Below the pieces are notes generated by a model. The model was not told the DNA's origin and did not search any database. It saw only the letters and a program-made list of their open reading frames with translations. From contig NZ_CP021648.1 of NCBI RefSeq assembly GCF_002176815.1, positions 3,542,001-3,606,000 on the forward strand: DNA of 64,000 nucleotides. Reading direction: 5' to 3'. Source of the stretch: Acidovorax sp. T1. Lineage in GTDB: Bacteria; Pseudomonadota; Gammaproteobacteria; Burkholderiales; Burkholderiaceae_C. This document shows positions 53,875 to 61,458 of this stretch, one piece after another; within the stretch, counting starts at the first letter, position 1, and each line of letters opens with the position of its first letter. Position numbers and translations under genes: made by a program.

Positions 53875-54561
53875 ATGGCCAACAATTACTACGAAGCCAC
53901 CGGCGTTCTCGTGCTCGACCGTGTGACGCCCGTCATCCAGGCGCTGTTCGGCGCCTTCGCGCTGGACGAGAGCCATCCCGGCAACGGGCAGGCCTACATC
54001 GCCCAGATCGCCGAGACCACCAATCCGCAATGGCCGGACGTGCTCGATGGCCTGGAAGACCTGGCCACGCAACTCGGCATTCCGATGCCGGACGACGAAG
54101 GGCTTTCGATCCCGCCGCTGCTCGAACTGCTCGCCGTGCACTTCGGTGCCGATGAGGACGAAGAGCTGGGGAACTTGATCGAGCGTCATTCGTTCGAGGA
54201 CACCGCCGATCTCGACGCATTGTTTCTGATCGCCACCCGATTCGATGACGGCCACCACCTGACCGCCATCCAGTTCGAGGGATGCTGGTATTGCAGCAAG
54301 CCGCGGCTGTTCGAGTTCGGCGGCAACGGCTGCTACCTGAGCCGCGAGGTCCGCGTCATCAGTTCCTCCTCGCAGGCCCTCCAGCTCGGCGACCAACTGC
54401 GCAAGGCCATTGTGGCCGCCGACATCGAAGAGGCCTCGGCCCTGATTGCGCTGGAGACCATCAATCTGCTGGCGGGCGTCAGCGACGAGCCATTCCGCAT
54501 GAATTTGCGCCGACGCGTCGCCGAGCGATTGGCCCAAACGCCAACGATCAGCGTCACCTGA
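53875..54561 (+). CDS. ICE cargo protein of unknown function
   Basis: 228 residues from the ATG with AAAGGAG six bases upstream. The sequence is acidic; VLVLDRVTPVIQALFGAF, HFGADEDEELGNLIERH and TAIQFEGCWYCSKPRLFEFG are the most distinctive segments. The last matches a style of small adaptor-like or antirestriction-neighbour proteins in mobile elements, but I cannot name a family. Followed by a leader-type hairpin and the next cargo gene. Confidence 0.7.
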   Translation: MANNYYEATGVLVLDRVTPVIQALFGAFALDESHPGNGQAYIAQIAETTNPQWPDVLDGLEDLATQLGIPMPDDEGLSIPPLLELLAVHFGADEDEELGNLIERHSFEDTADLDALFLIATRFDDGHHLTAIQFEGCWYCSKPRLFEFGGNGCYLSREVRVISSSSQALQLGDQLRKAIVAADIEEASALIALETINLLAGVSDEPFRMNLRRRVAERLAQTPTISVT

Positions 54562-54582
54562 CGCTGTTTCCTTTCTTTCCAC

Positions 54583-54605
54583 CCACCGGGGTCAATTCCC
54601 GGTGG
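54583..54605 (+). promoter_or_regulatory. Leader hairpin before the 54645 gene
   Basis: CCACCGGG and CCCGGTGG pair over eight bases with a GTCAATT loop; the start codon follows 39 bases later. Similar hairpins precede most cargo genes to the right. Confidence 0.5.
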
Positions 54606-54644
54606 CGGGGATTGGCTCCATCATTATTCTGTTGGAGAAATCCC

Positions 54645-55376
54645 ATGTCCCAGAATCCCAATCCCTTTCTACGCGGCTACTGGAATCTGAAAATCGTCCG
54701 CACGCTGTCCATCAGCCACGAGGACGGAAGCCCGCATGTCTGGCGAAACATCCACCAGAGCCAAGAACACCTCTCCGATGAGGAGCTGGTTTCAGCATCC
54801 TGCATCGTCACCAGCGATTTCGCCGTAGTCAGCAATGGCCCAGACTCCGTGAGTGCCGAGGTGCTGGCCGAACGCGATGCCGGTGAAGGCGCCTACGGCG
54901 TGGTGGGTGCCGTGGTGTACGCGATCCACGGCGACGACTTCGACGGCCTCCCCGTCCACATTGGCGACACTTATTCGGCCGAGGCCGCACGGGAAGTCGT
55001 GCAGCGGTTGAGCTTCGAGACCGGCTACTACAGCCGGTGCTGGGAAATCAGCAGCGCGCACATCAGCCACGAAACCGGCCAGTACCTGGCCAACCTGGCT
55101 GACCTCGCGACGCCGGAAGCCTTTTTGTTCATTGCGTTCCGGGTTCCCTACAGCCCGGCGATCGGCGTCAAGCTGATTTCCACGCCCTGGACGGGCCAGC
55201 ACCTGCAGGACGTCGAGGAGATCTCCGCCGAGCAGCTTCGGCAGGAGCACTGCAGCAAGGGCATGCCGGACGACCTGGCACAGATCCTTGCACTGGCCGG
55301 CCAGGCCGATGTGCGCATCCTCATTCTCGATGCCGACGCACCCGTGTTGCCGGGCCTGCCGTTGGCCGGCGAATAA
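54645..55376 (+). CDS. ICE cargo protein of unknown function
   Basis: 243 residues; GGAGAAA six bases before the ATG. SRCWEISSAHISHETGQYLA and IGVKLISTPWTGQHLQDVEE stand in the middle; ILILDADAPVLPGLPL ends the protein. I recall the SSAHISxET segment from uncharacterised mobile-element proteins (possibly the DUF5983 type) but am not certain. No signal or membrane segment. Confidence 0.7.
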   Translation: MSQNPNPFLRGYWNLKIVRTLSISHEDGSPHVWRNIHQSQEHLSDEELVSASCIVTSDFAVVSNGPDSVSAEVLAERDAGEGAYGVVGAVVYAIHGDDFDGLPVHIGDTYSAEAAREVVQRLSFETGYYSRCWEISSAHISHETGQYLANLADLATPEAFLFIAFRVPYSPAIGVKLISTPWTGQHLQDVEEISAEQLRQEHCSKGMPDDLAQILALAGQADVRILILDADAPVLPGLPLAGE

Positions 55377-55417
55377 CTGCCAGACACATCCCCAGCCTAC
55401 CTTTTCCTCACCGCATG

Positions 55418-55449
55418 CCGGCCCGTCTCCCGCCAGGGAGCCGGGCCGG
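55418..55449 (+). promoter_or_regulatory. Leader hairpin before the 55473 gene
   Basis: CCGGCCCG with CGGGCCGG, continued inside by CTCCC with GGGAG; followed by TTCACTTTCAT and AGGAG before the ATG. Confidence 0.5.
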
Positions 55450-55472
55450 TTCACTTTCATAGGAGCGATCCC

Positions 55473-55751
55473 ATGTTCCCCGATCTCATCTCGCCCGTAT
55501 CGGACTTCGAGCACCAGCTTGGAGCCTGCTTCAATGCCATGAGCCAGGACGATGCCATCGGCCAGATCCTGGTAGTCGAGCGCATGAGCGGCATGCTGCA
55601 CATGCGCCATATCGCCAGCGCCGACCTGATGGACACCGACGTGGACGACTACGAAATGGTCATCTTCGACGGTGGCAACACAAGCGGGGACACGTGGAAG
55701 CACGTGTTCTTTCCGCGTCAGCGCGAGCACTACTTCGTGTACCAAGCCTGA
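55473..55751 (+). CDS. Small acidic ICE cargo protein
   Basis: 92 residues, AGGAG eight bases before the ATG. SADLMDTDVDDYEMVIFDGG is strongly acidic; RQREHYFVYQA closes it. The negative charge resembles DNA-mimic anti-restriction proteins, which is speculation. Followed by a clear terminator. Confidence 0.65.
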   Translation: MFPDLISPVSDFEHQLGACFNAMSQDDAIGQILVVERMSGMLHMRHIASADLMDTDVDDYEMVIFDGGNTSGDTWKHVFFPRQREHYFVYQA

Positions 55752-55759
55752 CCCCTCCG

Positions 55760-55781
55760 GCCCCTTTCGAGGGGCTTTTTC
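55760..55781 (+). terminator. Rho-independent terminator with UUCG loop
   Basis: GCCCCT-TTCG-AGGGGC followed by TTTTTC, nine bases after the stop codon at 55751. Confidence 0.85.
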
Positions 55782-55869
55782 TTGTACGCAGCACAGGAAT
55801 GCGGGCATGTTGCGGTGCCGTTTCCTGCGGGCAGGCCGACCACCCCGGGGCCATGCTTACCCCATGTCC

Positions 55870-55940
55870 GTCGGCGCTGCCGACACATGCCCAGGCAGTC
55901 GAGACCTTCGAGGCTGCAAGCACGGGAAACCGTGCTGGTC
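55870..55940 (+). ncRNA. Structured RNA element, copy 3 (leader of the 56040 gene)
   Basis: Helix 1 GTCGGC-GCT-GCCGAC; linker ACATGCCCAG; helix 2 GCAGTC with GGCTGC (one G-U pair) around GAGACCTTCGA; helix 3 GCACGG-GAAA-CCGTGC with a GNRA loop; pseudoknot GACC (55903) with GGTC (55937). CCATGCTTACCCCATG upstream is shared with copy 4. Confidence 0.65.
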
Positions 55941-55981
55941 GTTTCTTCCTACGGACCTACCGCGTCCATCCACGCCACCCA

Positions 55982-56017
55982 CAAGGGACCTCTCCCTTGC
56001 GGGCGGGGAATCCCTTG
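55982..56017 (+). promoter_or_regulatory. Leader hairpin with two alternative partners
   Basis: CAAGGGA (55982-55988) can pair with TCCCTTG at 55993-55999 or with an identical TCCCTTG at 56011-56017. The AAGGAG ribosome site follows at about 56027. Confidence 0.45.
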
Positions 56018-56039
56018 TTATTTCTCAAGGAGTTTCCCC

Positions 56040-56864
56040 ATGGACCGTTCCCTCATCAAATCCATGATGCCTTCGCTGGTCGCAGGCCATGTGCCCCGTA
56101 ACGTGCGATCGTTCAAGTACCGCGTGTTCGATGATCAGCCGCTGTCCTCAACGCTGGGCTTTGCCATCGACCCCCAACCCTTCGACGGCAAGGTGGTCGC
56201 TGCGACCGACGATGCCATCGTCGTCAAGCTCAAGCCTTCCGAGTTCGCGGTGCTCGATCCCAGCCTGGTGACCACGGTTCCTGCCGAAGGCGCCAAGGTG
56301 CATGTCCAACCCTATGCCCGTCGTCGCTTCGACGGACTGCGCGCGGACACGCCGGAGGTCATCACCGAGAAGACTTCGGACGGCACGCCGTACACCATCA
56401 CGAGGCACATCCTCGGCTCGGCGCCGGCCAAGCTGCCCATTCCCACGCCGCAGTGCATGGAGTTGGGCCAGCTCATCGAGCAGTTGGAAGAGATGCCGGC
56501 CCCCGATCGCTTCCGGCGCATCACCCACATGCTGGTGGATGCCGGTGCCCGCGACTTCACCTGGGTCGATCCCACGCCCTCCAAGATCATCGAGACCCCG
56601 CCGGCGATCAGCTTCACGGTCTCGACCGCGAAGTTCGAGGGCCGGGTGACGATCCTCTACGACCGCGGCGGAGACACCTACGTGGTGGAACTGCACCGTC
56701 AGAACGGTGAATCGGTCGAACTGGTCGATCGGCACGACGAGGTGTATTTCGACATGCTCGGCGAAGTGCTGGAGCGGCTCATCGACGACGGGCGCTGGCG
56801 CCAGATCGACGTGAGCATCCTCGACGCGAAGGCGGCCCGTAAGCGCCAAGCCGTCCCGGCATGA
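56040..56864 (+). CDS. ICE cargo protein of unknown function
   Basis: 274 residues, CAAGGAG nine bases upstream of the ATG. MDRSLIKSMMPSLVAGHVPR; AATDDAIVVKLKPSEFAVLD; a central RRFDGLRADTPEVITEKTSD; C-terminal VTILYDRGGDTYVVELHRQN and VLERLIDDGRWRQIDVSIL. No named domain is recognised. It occurs in the same slot in other elements of the class, as I recall. A strong terminator follows. Confidence 0.7.
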   Translation: MDRSLIKSMMPSLVAGHVPRNVRSFKYRVFDDQPLSSTLGFAIDPQPFDGKVVAATDDAIVVKLKPSEFAVLDPSLVTTVPAEGAKVHVQPYARRRFDGLRADTPEVITEKTSDGTPYTITRHILGSAPAKLPIPTPQCMELGQLIEQLEEMPAPDRFRRITHMLVDAGARDFTWVDPTPSKIIETPPAISFTVSTAKFEGRVTILYDRGGDTYVVELHRQNGESVELVDRHDEVYFDMLGEVLERLIDDGRWRQIDVSILDAKAARKRQAVPA

Positions 56865-56927
56865 CGCCCCTCGGCTGACCCGAGGCACCCGCCACGGCGT
56901 TCCAGCCATTCCGGCCGCGTGACCTAC

Positions 56928-56969
56928 AGGCCCTTCATCCCATCGGGTGGAGGGCCTTTCTCTTTTTTT
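56928..56969 (+). terminator. Rho-independent terminator
   Basis: AGGCCCT and AGGGCCT arms with inner pairing around CATCCCATCGGGTG, then TTCTCTTTTTTT. It stands only 20 bases before the next start codon, so it may also act as an attenuator for that gene. Confidence 0.82.
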
Positions 56970-56988
56970 AACACAGGAGATTTCATCC

Positions 56989-57342
56989 ATGTCACTGCGA
57001 TTCAAAGGCGCCGACCTGCGCCCCGTGCTGACCGAAGCCATCGCCAATCAGTGCCGCATCGTCCTGGTCAAGGACCAGGGCGTGTACTTCCTCGCCGAGC
57101 GTGGGGAGCGTCGCCCGGATGGACGCCAGCAACTGCTCGCCTACGCCGTCGGCTGCAACCCGGACACCGACCCGTTCGATGACTGGTGGCACCTCGCCGG
57201 CCGCGAGCTGGGTGGCGACGATTTTGCGGAGTATTTCGACCCGAAGGACGGCCTGTTCACGCGCCTCCTGCACTCGGCGGACGATCTCGTGCTGTCCGCC
57301 ACCGCCACGCACCTGTCCTTGGCCGTGGTGCCTCCCGCCTGA
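56989..57342 (+). CDS. DUF3085-type ICE protein
   Basis: 117 residues, CAGGAGA eight bases before the ATG. CRIVLVKDQGVYFLAERGER, LLAYAVGCNPDTDPFDDWW and ELGGDDFAEYFDP are the family pattern as I recall it. Members are small proteins of plasmids and ICEs without known activity. It is enclosed by terminators on both sides, so it should be a single-gene transcript. Confidence 0.72.
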   Translation: MSLRFKGADLRPVLTEAIANQCRIVLVKDQGVYFLAERGERRPDGRQQLLAYAVGCNPDTDPFDDWWHLAGRELGGDDFAEYFDPKDGLFTRLLHSADDLVLSATATHLSLAVVPPA

Positions 57343-57368
57343 AGCGGCAACCGCCGCGCAGCCCTCGC

Positions 57369-57395
57369 AGCCCCCGCACCGGGGGCTTTCTTTTG
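57369..57395 (+). terminator. Rho-independent terminator
   Basis: AGCCCCCG-CAC-CGGGGGCT followed by TTCTTTTG, 27 bases after the stop codon at 57342. Confidence 0.85.
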
Positions 57396-57492
57396 TTCGC
57401 ACCGCGGCCATCGCCGCGCATGCGCGTTCGTCTCCAGCCGCCAAGGCACGCCCCGCGGGCCACAGCGCCGGCATGCCACCGGAGACGACCGC

Positions 57493-58029
57493 ATGAACAC
57501 ATCATCGACCTCGCCGAGGCTGCACCTGCTGCCGGTGTCGCTGCGCACGGCCAACGTCTTCGTGCTGGCACACCATCACCGTCCGGTCCAGGCTGCGAAG
57601 TTCGCCCTGGCCGTCACGCTGGTCGACAGCGACCTGATCCGCGGCGTGGCCATCGTCGGCCGGCCGGTCGCGCGGCACCTGGACGATGGCTGGACGCGGG
57701 AAGTCACACGGCTGTGCACCGACAGCACACCCAACGCCTGCAGCAAGCTATACGGCGCGGCCTGGCAGGCGGCAAAGTCGCTGGGCTACATCCGCCTGAT
57801 CACCTACACCTTACCCGACGAAGGCGGCGCCAGCCCGCGCGCCGCCGGCTGGCGGCTGATTGGCGCGCGCGGCGGCGGCGCCTGGAGCCGTCCCAGCCGC
57901 CCCCTCGCCGATACCCCGAGCACCTGCGCCGCCCCAAATGCCTGTGGCAGGCGCCGGGCGGCGCGGACAAAGGGAAGCACCCGGATGCCGATTGATTGCT
58001 GCCGCGCGCGCGAGGCCCGGCCATGCTGA
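57493..58029 (+). CDS. XF1762-family GNAT-like protein, C terminus possibly frameshifted
   Basis: 178 residues as read. LHLLPVSLRTANVFVLAHHH, VAIVGRPVARHLDDGWTREV and TRLCTDSTPNACSKLYGAAW are the XF1762 signature, an acetyltransferase-like family of mobile elements. After SRPSRP the frame continues into ADTPSTCAAPNACG, while the +1-shifted frame gives YPEHLRRPKCLWQAPGG, the kind of PK-x-LW ending the family has. A one-base change in the run of five C near 57900 would restore it, ending at 57995. Either a real frameshift or a sequence error. Confidence 0.75.
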   Translation: MNTSSTSPRLHLLPVSLRTANVFVLAHHHRPVQAAKFALAVTLVDSDLIRGVAIVGRPVARHLDDGWTREVTRLCTDSTPNACSKLYGAAWQAAKSLGYIRLITYTLPDEGGASPRAAGWRLIGARGGGAWSRPSRPLADTPSTCAAPNACGRRRAARTKGSTRMPIDCCRAREARPC

Positions 58030-58039
58030 CCCCATGCCT

Positions 58040-58113
58040 GCTGACGTTGTCAGCGACATGCCAGGCAACCATCGGTCTTCGAGGTTGCGGCGCAGTTCCC
58101 ACTGCGTGACCGA
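58040..58113 (+). ncRNA. Structured RNA element, copy 4 (leader of the DUF3577 gene)
   Basis: Helix 1 GCTGAC-GTT-GTCAGC; linker GACATGCCAG; helix 2 GCAACC with GGTTGC around ATCGGTCTTCGA; helix 3 CGCAGT-TCCC-ACTGCG; pseudoknot TCGGTC (58072) with GACCGA (58108). Preceded by CCATGCTGACCCCATG as in copy 3. A fourth hairpin GCCACCAG-CCT-CTGGTGGC lies downstream near 58144. Confidence 0.7.
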
Positions 58114-58182
58114 GCCAGCTCGCACCGCATCCATCCGCGAGCGGCCACCAGCCTCTGGTGGCGGATGCTTTCGCCTTATCAA

Positions 58183-58220
58183 CCCACCGCGGGGTTACGC
58201 ACCTTCCCCGCATGCGTGGG
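58183..58220 (+). promoter_or_regulatory. Two-tier leader hairpin before the DUF3577 gene
   Basis: CCCAC with GTGGG outside and GCGGGG with CCCCGC inside, loop TTACGCACCTT. The ATG is 38 bases further. Confidence 0.5.
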
Positions 58221-58257
58221 CCGGTGTGTCTCCGCTTCATCCCAATGGAGATTCACC

Positions 58258-59163
58258 ATGAACACCACGTCCAACGAGAAATCGTATTTCGACCTCCACA
58301 CCTCGGGCATCGGCTACGTCCAGCGTGTCCGTGAAGTGCCCGTCCGGGGCGGCCGCCGTGCGCAGCCTTTCCTTGCTTGCACCATCGCCGCGCTGGTCGG
58401 CCCCGCCCGGGACCCCAGCTACCGCTACTTCGACGTCAAGGTCTCGGGTGCCGAGGCCAAGAAGCTCGTTCAGCGCTACATCGGCGTTGACGATCCCAAG
58501 CAGCGCCCGCTGGTGCGATTTCGCCTCGGTGACCTGTGGGGCGATGCGTACATCCGCGACAAGGGTGAGCAGAAGGGTCAGGCCGCCGCGTCCCTCAAGG
58601 CGCGACTGCTCAAGGCCGAACTGATCGACCGGGCCGAACTGGCTTCGATCGAGCAGCACGAGCTGATCACCCGCGGCATCGGCTATCTCAATCGTGTGAA
58701 GGACGTCACCCCAAAGGCTGGCGACTCGTTCCTCTCTTGCACCGTCGCAGCACTGGCCGGGCCTGTCGATGAACCGGAGTATCGGTACTTCGACACCATC
58801 GTCGCCACCCCGGAAGCCGAGCATCTGGTTCGCCGGTGCGTTCAGGCCATCGAGGGTGACCGCAAGGTGCTGATCGCCTTCCGTCTGAACGACATGAAGA
58901 TCGATCCGTACATCCGCACCAAGGGCGAGCACGCCGGGGAACCGGCCGCAAGCCTGGAATCGACGCTGGTCCACATCGGTCTGATCAAGATCGACGGCAC
59001 CCAGGTCTATCCGACGAGCCAGGCGCAACCCGAGGCGCCGCCGGCCGAAGACGCATCCGCGTCCGAAGCCGACGACGCCATCGACACGGCCACCGAGCCC
59101 GCCGAGCGCGAGCCCGAGGCGCAAGTCGAGGAGCAGGAGCCGGCATTGGCTGCTTCGTTCTGA
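58258..59163 (+). CDS. STY4534-family ICE replication protein with two DUF3577 repeats
   Basis: 301 residues; TGGAGA eight bases before the ATG. Two tandem copies of one domain are visible: residues about 12-120 (TSGIGYVQRVREVPVR to LLKAELIDR) and 133-240 (TRGIGYLNRVKDVTPK to LVHIGLIKID), each with YRYFD, an RFRL/AFRL strand and Y-IR-KGE. The last 55 residues are acidic and low complexity. Members are named replication proteins in this ICE class; their biochemical role is not established to my knowledge. Confidence 0.85.
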   Translation: MNTTSNEKSYFDLHTSGIGYVQRVREVPVRGGRRAQPFLACTIAALVGPARDPSYRYFDVKVSGAEAKKLVQRYIGVDDPKQRPLVRFRLGDLWGDAYIRDKGEQKGQAAASLKARLLKAELIDRAELASIEQHELITRGIGYLNRVKDVTPKAGDSFLSCTVAALAGPVDEPEYRYFDTIVATPEAEHLVRRCVQAIEGDRKVLIAFRLNDMKIDPYIRTKGEHAGEPAASLESTLVHIGLIKIDGTQVYPTSQAQPEAPPAEDASASEADDAIDTATEPAEREPEAQVEEQEPALAASF

Positions 59164-59171
59164 TACGGCAT

Positions 59172-59187
59172 GGCCCCTCACGGGGCC
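59172..59187 (+). terminator. Weak terminator-like hairpin
   Basis: GGCCCC-TCAC-GGGGCC, nine bases after the DUF3577 stop, tail TTGTCGCTTCTC. Confidence 0.5.
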
Positions 59188-59307
59188 TTGTCGCTTCTCT
59201 TCCCGCATCCGCCGCGTCCCCATGACGCGCGCTTGCGCATTTCATCCCCCGAGTTCCGCGTGGTCTCACCGCCGCGCGGTTACCGCATTTCTCAAAGGAG
59301 ATCAGCC

Positions 59308-60135
59308 ATGTCTCTGGCATCCCGTTTTGCTCCGCAATCCCCGATCCTGCGCTCCGATCGTCCACTCTCGGACGACCGCATTCGTGCCGTCGTTCCGTCG
59401 ATCTTCGCCGACGCTCCGCATGGGAGCCGGTCCGATCGGTATGCCTACATACCGACCTCGACCGTGCTGACCAAGCTGCGCCAGGAGGGCTTCGAGCCCT
59501 TCATGGTGTGCCAGACACGCGTGCGCAACGAAGACCGGCGCGAGTACACGAAGCACCTCATCCGACTTCGCCATGCGAGCCAGATCAACGGCGACGAGGC
59601 GAACGAGATCATCCTGCTCAACAGCCACGACGGCACGAGCAGCTATCAGATGCTCGCCGGCATGTTCCGGTTCGTCTGCCACAACGGCCTGGTTTGCGGT
59701 GACACCACCGCCGACATCCGCGTTCCCCACAAGGGCGACGTGGCCAGCCAGGTGATCGAAGGTGCCTACGGAGTCCTCGAAGGCTTCGAGCGCGTGCAGA
59801 ACGCGCGCGATGCGATGCGCACCATCACCCTCGATGAGGGCGAAGCGGAGGTCTTTGCAAACTCCGCGCTCGCACTCAAGTACGACGATCCAGCCAAGTC
59901 CACGCCTGTCACGGAGAGCCAACTGCTGGCACCCCGGCGATGGGACGACCGCAAGAACGACTTGTGGGCCGTCTTCAACCGCGTCCAGGAGAACCTCGTC
60001 AAAGGGGGCCTGAACGGACGCACGGCCAACGGCCGCAATCAGCGCACCCGTCCGGTGCAAGGCATCGACCAGAACCTGCGCCTGAACCGGGCGTTGTGGC
60101 TGCTGGCCGAAGGCATGCGCCAGCTCAAGGCGTGA
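59308..60135 (+). CDS. DUF932 protein (phage/plasmid-like)
   Basis: 275 residues; AAAGGAG nine bases before the ATG. RSDRYAYIPTSTVLTKLRQE, RHLIRLRH-type strand KHLIRLRHASQINGDEANEI, NSHDGTSSYQMLAGMFRFVC and HNGLVCGDT are the DUF932 core. DUF932 proteins are widespread on plasmids, phages and ICEs and of unknown function. LNRALWLLAEGMRQL ends it. Confidence 0.88.
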   Translation: MSLASRFAPQSPILRSDRPLSDDRIRAVVPSIFADAPHGSRSDRYAYIPTSTVLTKLRQEGFEPFMVCQTRVRNEDRREYTKHLIRLRHASQINGDEANEIILLNSHDGTSSYQMLAGMFRFVCHNGLVCGDTTADIRVPHKGDVASQVIEGAYGVLEGFERVQNARDAMRTITLDEGEAEVFANSALALKYDDPAKSTPVTESQLLAPRRWDDRKNDLWAVFNRVQENLVKGGLNGRTANGRNQRTRPVQGIDQNLRLNRALWLLAEGMRQLKA

Positions 60136-60146
60136 TGCCACGCGGA

Positions 60147-60167
60147 CCTCGCCCACCTCGGGCGAGG
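60147..60167 (+). terminator. Terminator-like hairpin
   Basis: CCTCGCCC-ACCTC-GGGCGAGG, tail CCATTTCCTCTC, 12 bases after the DUF932 stop. Confidence 0.6.
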
Positions 60168-60185
60168 CCATTTCCTCTCATCCAC

Positions 60186-60205
60186 CGGGTGCCGTCGGCG
60201 GCCCG
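60186..60205 (+). promoter_or_regulatory. Leader hairpin before the DUF3275 gene
   Basis: CGGG with CCCG outside and GCCG-T-CGGC inside; CAGGAG and the ATG follow within 25 bases. Confidence 0.4.
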
Positions 60206-60229
60206 TCATTCATCATCAGGAGAACCATC

Positions 60230-60919
60230 ATGGCAACCCCATCGGCTTCCGAGAAATCGGTTGCGCCCATCGTCGTCCCCGGCCAGCTCACGCTGCGTAC
60301 CATCCGCGGCAAGAACGGCCCGTTCACGGTTGGCCGCCTCGCCACGCACCTCGGTACTTTCGAGGTCAAAGACCCGGAGCTGGAGCAGTACCCCGAAGGC
60401 AAGTACGACGGGGAATTCATCATCAGGTACATCTTCCCGAAGTCCTATCCGGTCGGCGGCGGCATGCGGTTCGAGATCCGTGCCAGCCTCGACGGCATGA
60501 CGCTCAACGGCATCGACAAACTCAGCCGCGACGAAGCCCGCAGCTTCGCCACCCAGGACGTCGATCCGCTCGATGAAGAGCAAGGGGCGCAGCCTGCGAC
60601 AACGCCGGCCAAGCCGACCAAAGCGTCCAGGCCCGCCAAGCCCGCACCCGTGCAGGCGTCCGCGGACCCGATGGTCGATACCACGCCCTTTGGCGTGGAT
60701 GCGCCGCCACCTGCTGAGGCTGCTGCCCCCGGCAGCACCCAAGACGGTGACCCCGCGCTCTTCGGCCTGCTGTGGCCGCTGGGCGAGTCCGTGAAACTGG
60801 ATTCGACCATCGACCGCCGCGCTTTGCGTGCACAGATCGCCCGCCTGGGCGAGCTGGGCTACGCGCTGGACTTCAAGACGCAGGAGTGGAGCCGCCAGGC
60901 CGAACTGCAACCTGCGTGA
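60230..60919 (+). CDS. DUF3275-family ICE protein
   Basis: 229 residues. ITVPGQ-type start IVVPGQLTLRTIRGKNGPF, VGRLATHLGTFEVKDPELEQ, EGKYDGEFIIRYIFPKSYP and GGGMRFEIRASLDGM are the N-terminal conserved region; residues about 118-175 are a P/A/T-rich linker; the C-terminal end (LFGLLWPLGESVKLDSTIDR) is a second conserved part. An OB-like single-stranded DNA role has been suggested by its shape to me, but that is guesswork. CAGGAG lies eight bases before the ATG. Confidence 0.8.
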   Translation: MATPSASEKSVAPIVVPGQLTLRTIRGKNGPFTVGRLATHLGTFEVKDPELEQYPEGKYDGEFIIRYIFPKSYPVGGGMRFEIRASLDGMTLNGIDKLSRDEARSFATQDVDPLDEEQGAQPATTPAKPTKASRPAKPAPVQASADPMVDTTPFGVDAPPPAEAAAPGSTQDGDPALFGLLWPLGESVKLDSTIDRRALRAQIARLGELGYALDFKTQEWSRQAELQPA

Positions 60920-60953
60920 TCGTAGACGCCGCATGCGCGGTGTTCTTCATCCA

Positions 60954-60980
60954 CCCGCCGGGGTTCCTTCCCCATGCGGG
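60954..60980 (+). promoter_or_regulatory. Two-tier leader hairpin before the 61014 gene
   Basis: CCCGC with GCGGG outside, GGGG-TTCCTT-CCCC inside. The ATG is 34 bases downstream, after GGAGG. Confidence 0.5.
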
Positions 60981-61013
60981 GGAGGCCCTGGCCATCTTCT
61001 GGAGGTCTTCATC

Positions 61014-61352
61014 ATGTCCACCATCGCTTGCGATATCCCCCGCTCCGCGCTGGATGAACCCGCGTGGCGGGCTCTCTGCGAGACGGCAGCCGCACAAGCC
61101 ACCAAGGGTTGCGGACTGTCTCACGACTACTACGTCGAACGCTTCAGTTCGGCGATCGACGCGCAACTCGGTCGATTGCCGGAAGAACAGCGCGCACAGG
61201 CGCTGAAGATCGCACAGGAATGGGACTACGCAACACCGGCCGAACGGCAGGAAACCCAGGACTGGAATGCGGAGCATGGCTATTGCTCGCATGGGATCGA
61301 GTTCGGCTGCTGTCCGGCCGGTTGTGATCGCGACGATGACGACTGGGACTAA
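61014..61352 (+). CDS. Small ICE protein with a cysteine-rich acidic tail
   Basis: 112 residues; TGGAGG eight bases before the ATG. The C terminus GYCSHGIEFGCCPAGCDRDD with DDWD has four cysteines, a possible small zinc site followed by an acidic end. The N-terminal part is helical. Not recognised beyond its occurrence in such elements. Confidence 0.65.
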   Translation: MSTIACDIPRSALDEPAWRALCETAAAQATKGCGLSHDYYVERFSSAIDAQLGRLPEEQRAQALKIAQEWDYATPAERQETQDWNAEHGYCSHGIEFGCCPAGCDRDDDDWD

Positions 61353-61398
61353 GGGTAAGGCATAGGTTTTCCTTCGCTGCACCTGCGGCATTCCATCA

Positions 61399-61423
61399 CC
61401 CACTGGGGGTTCTTCCCCACGGG
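61399..61423 (+). promoter_or_regulatory. Leader hairpin before the 61459 gene
   Basis: CCC with GGG outside and GGGG-TTCTT-CCCC inside. A second short hairpin around GGCCTCC and GGAGGCC at 61426-61455 overlaps the ribosome site GAGGAGG, so it could hide it. Confidence 0.5.
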
Positions 61424-61458
61424 GAGGCCTCCAGCTCAACTTTTCGAGGAGGCCTCTC

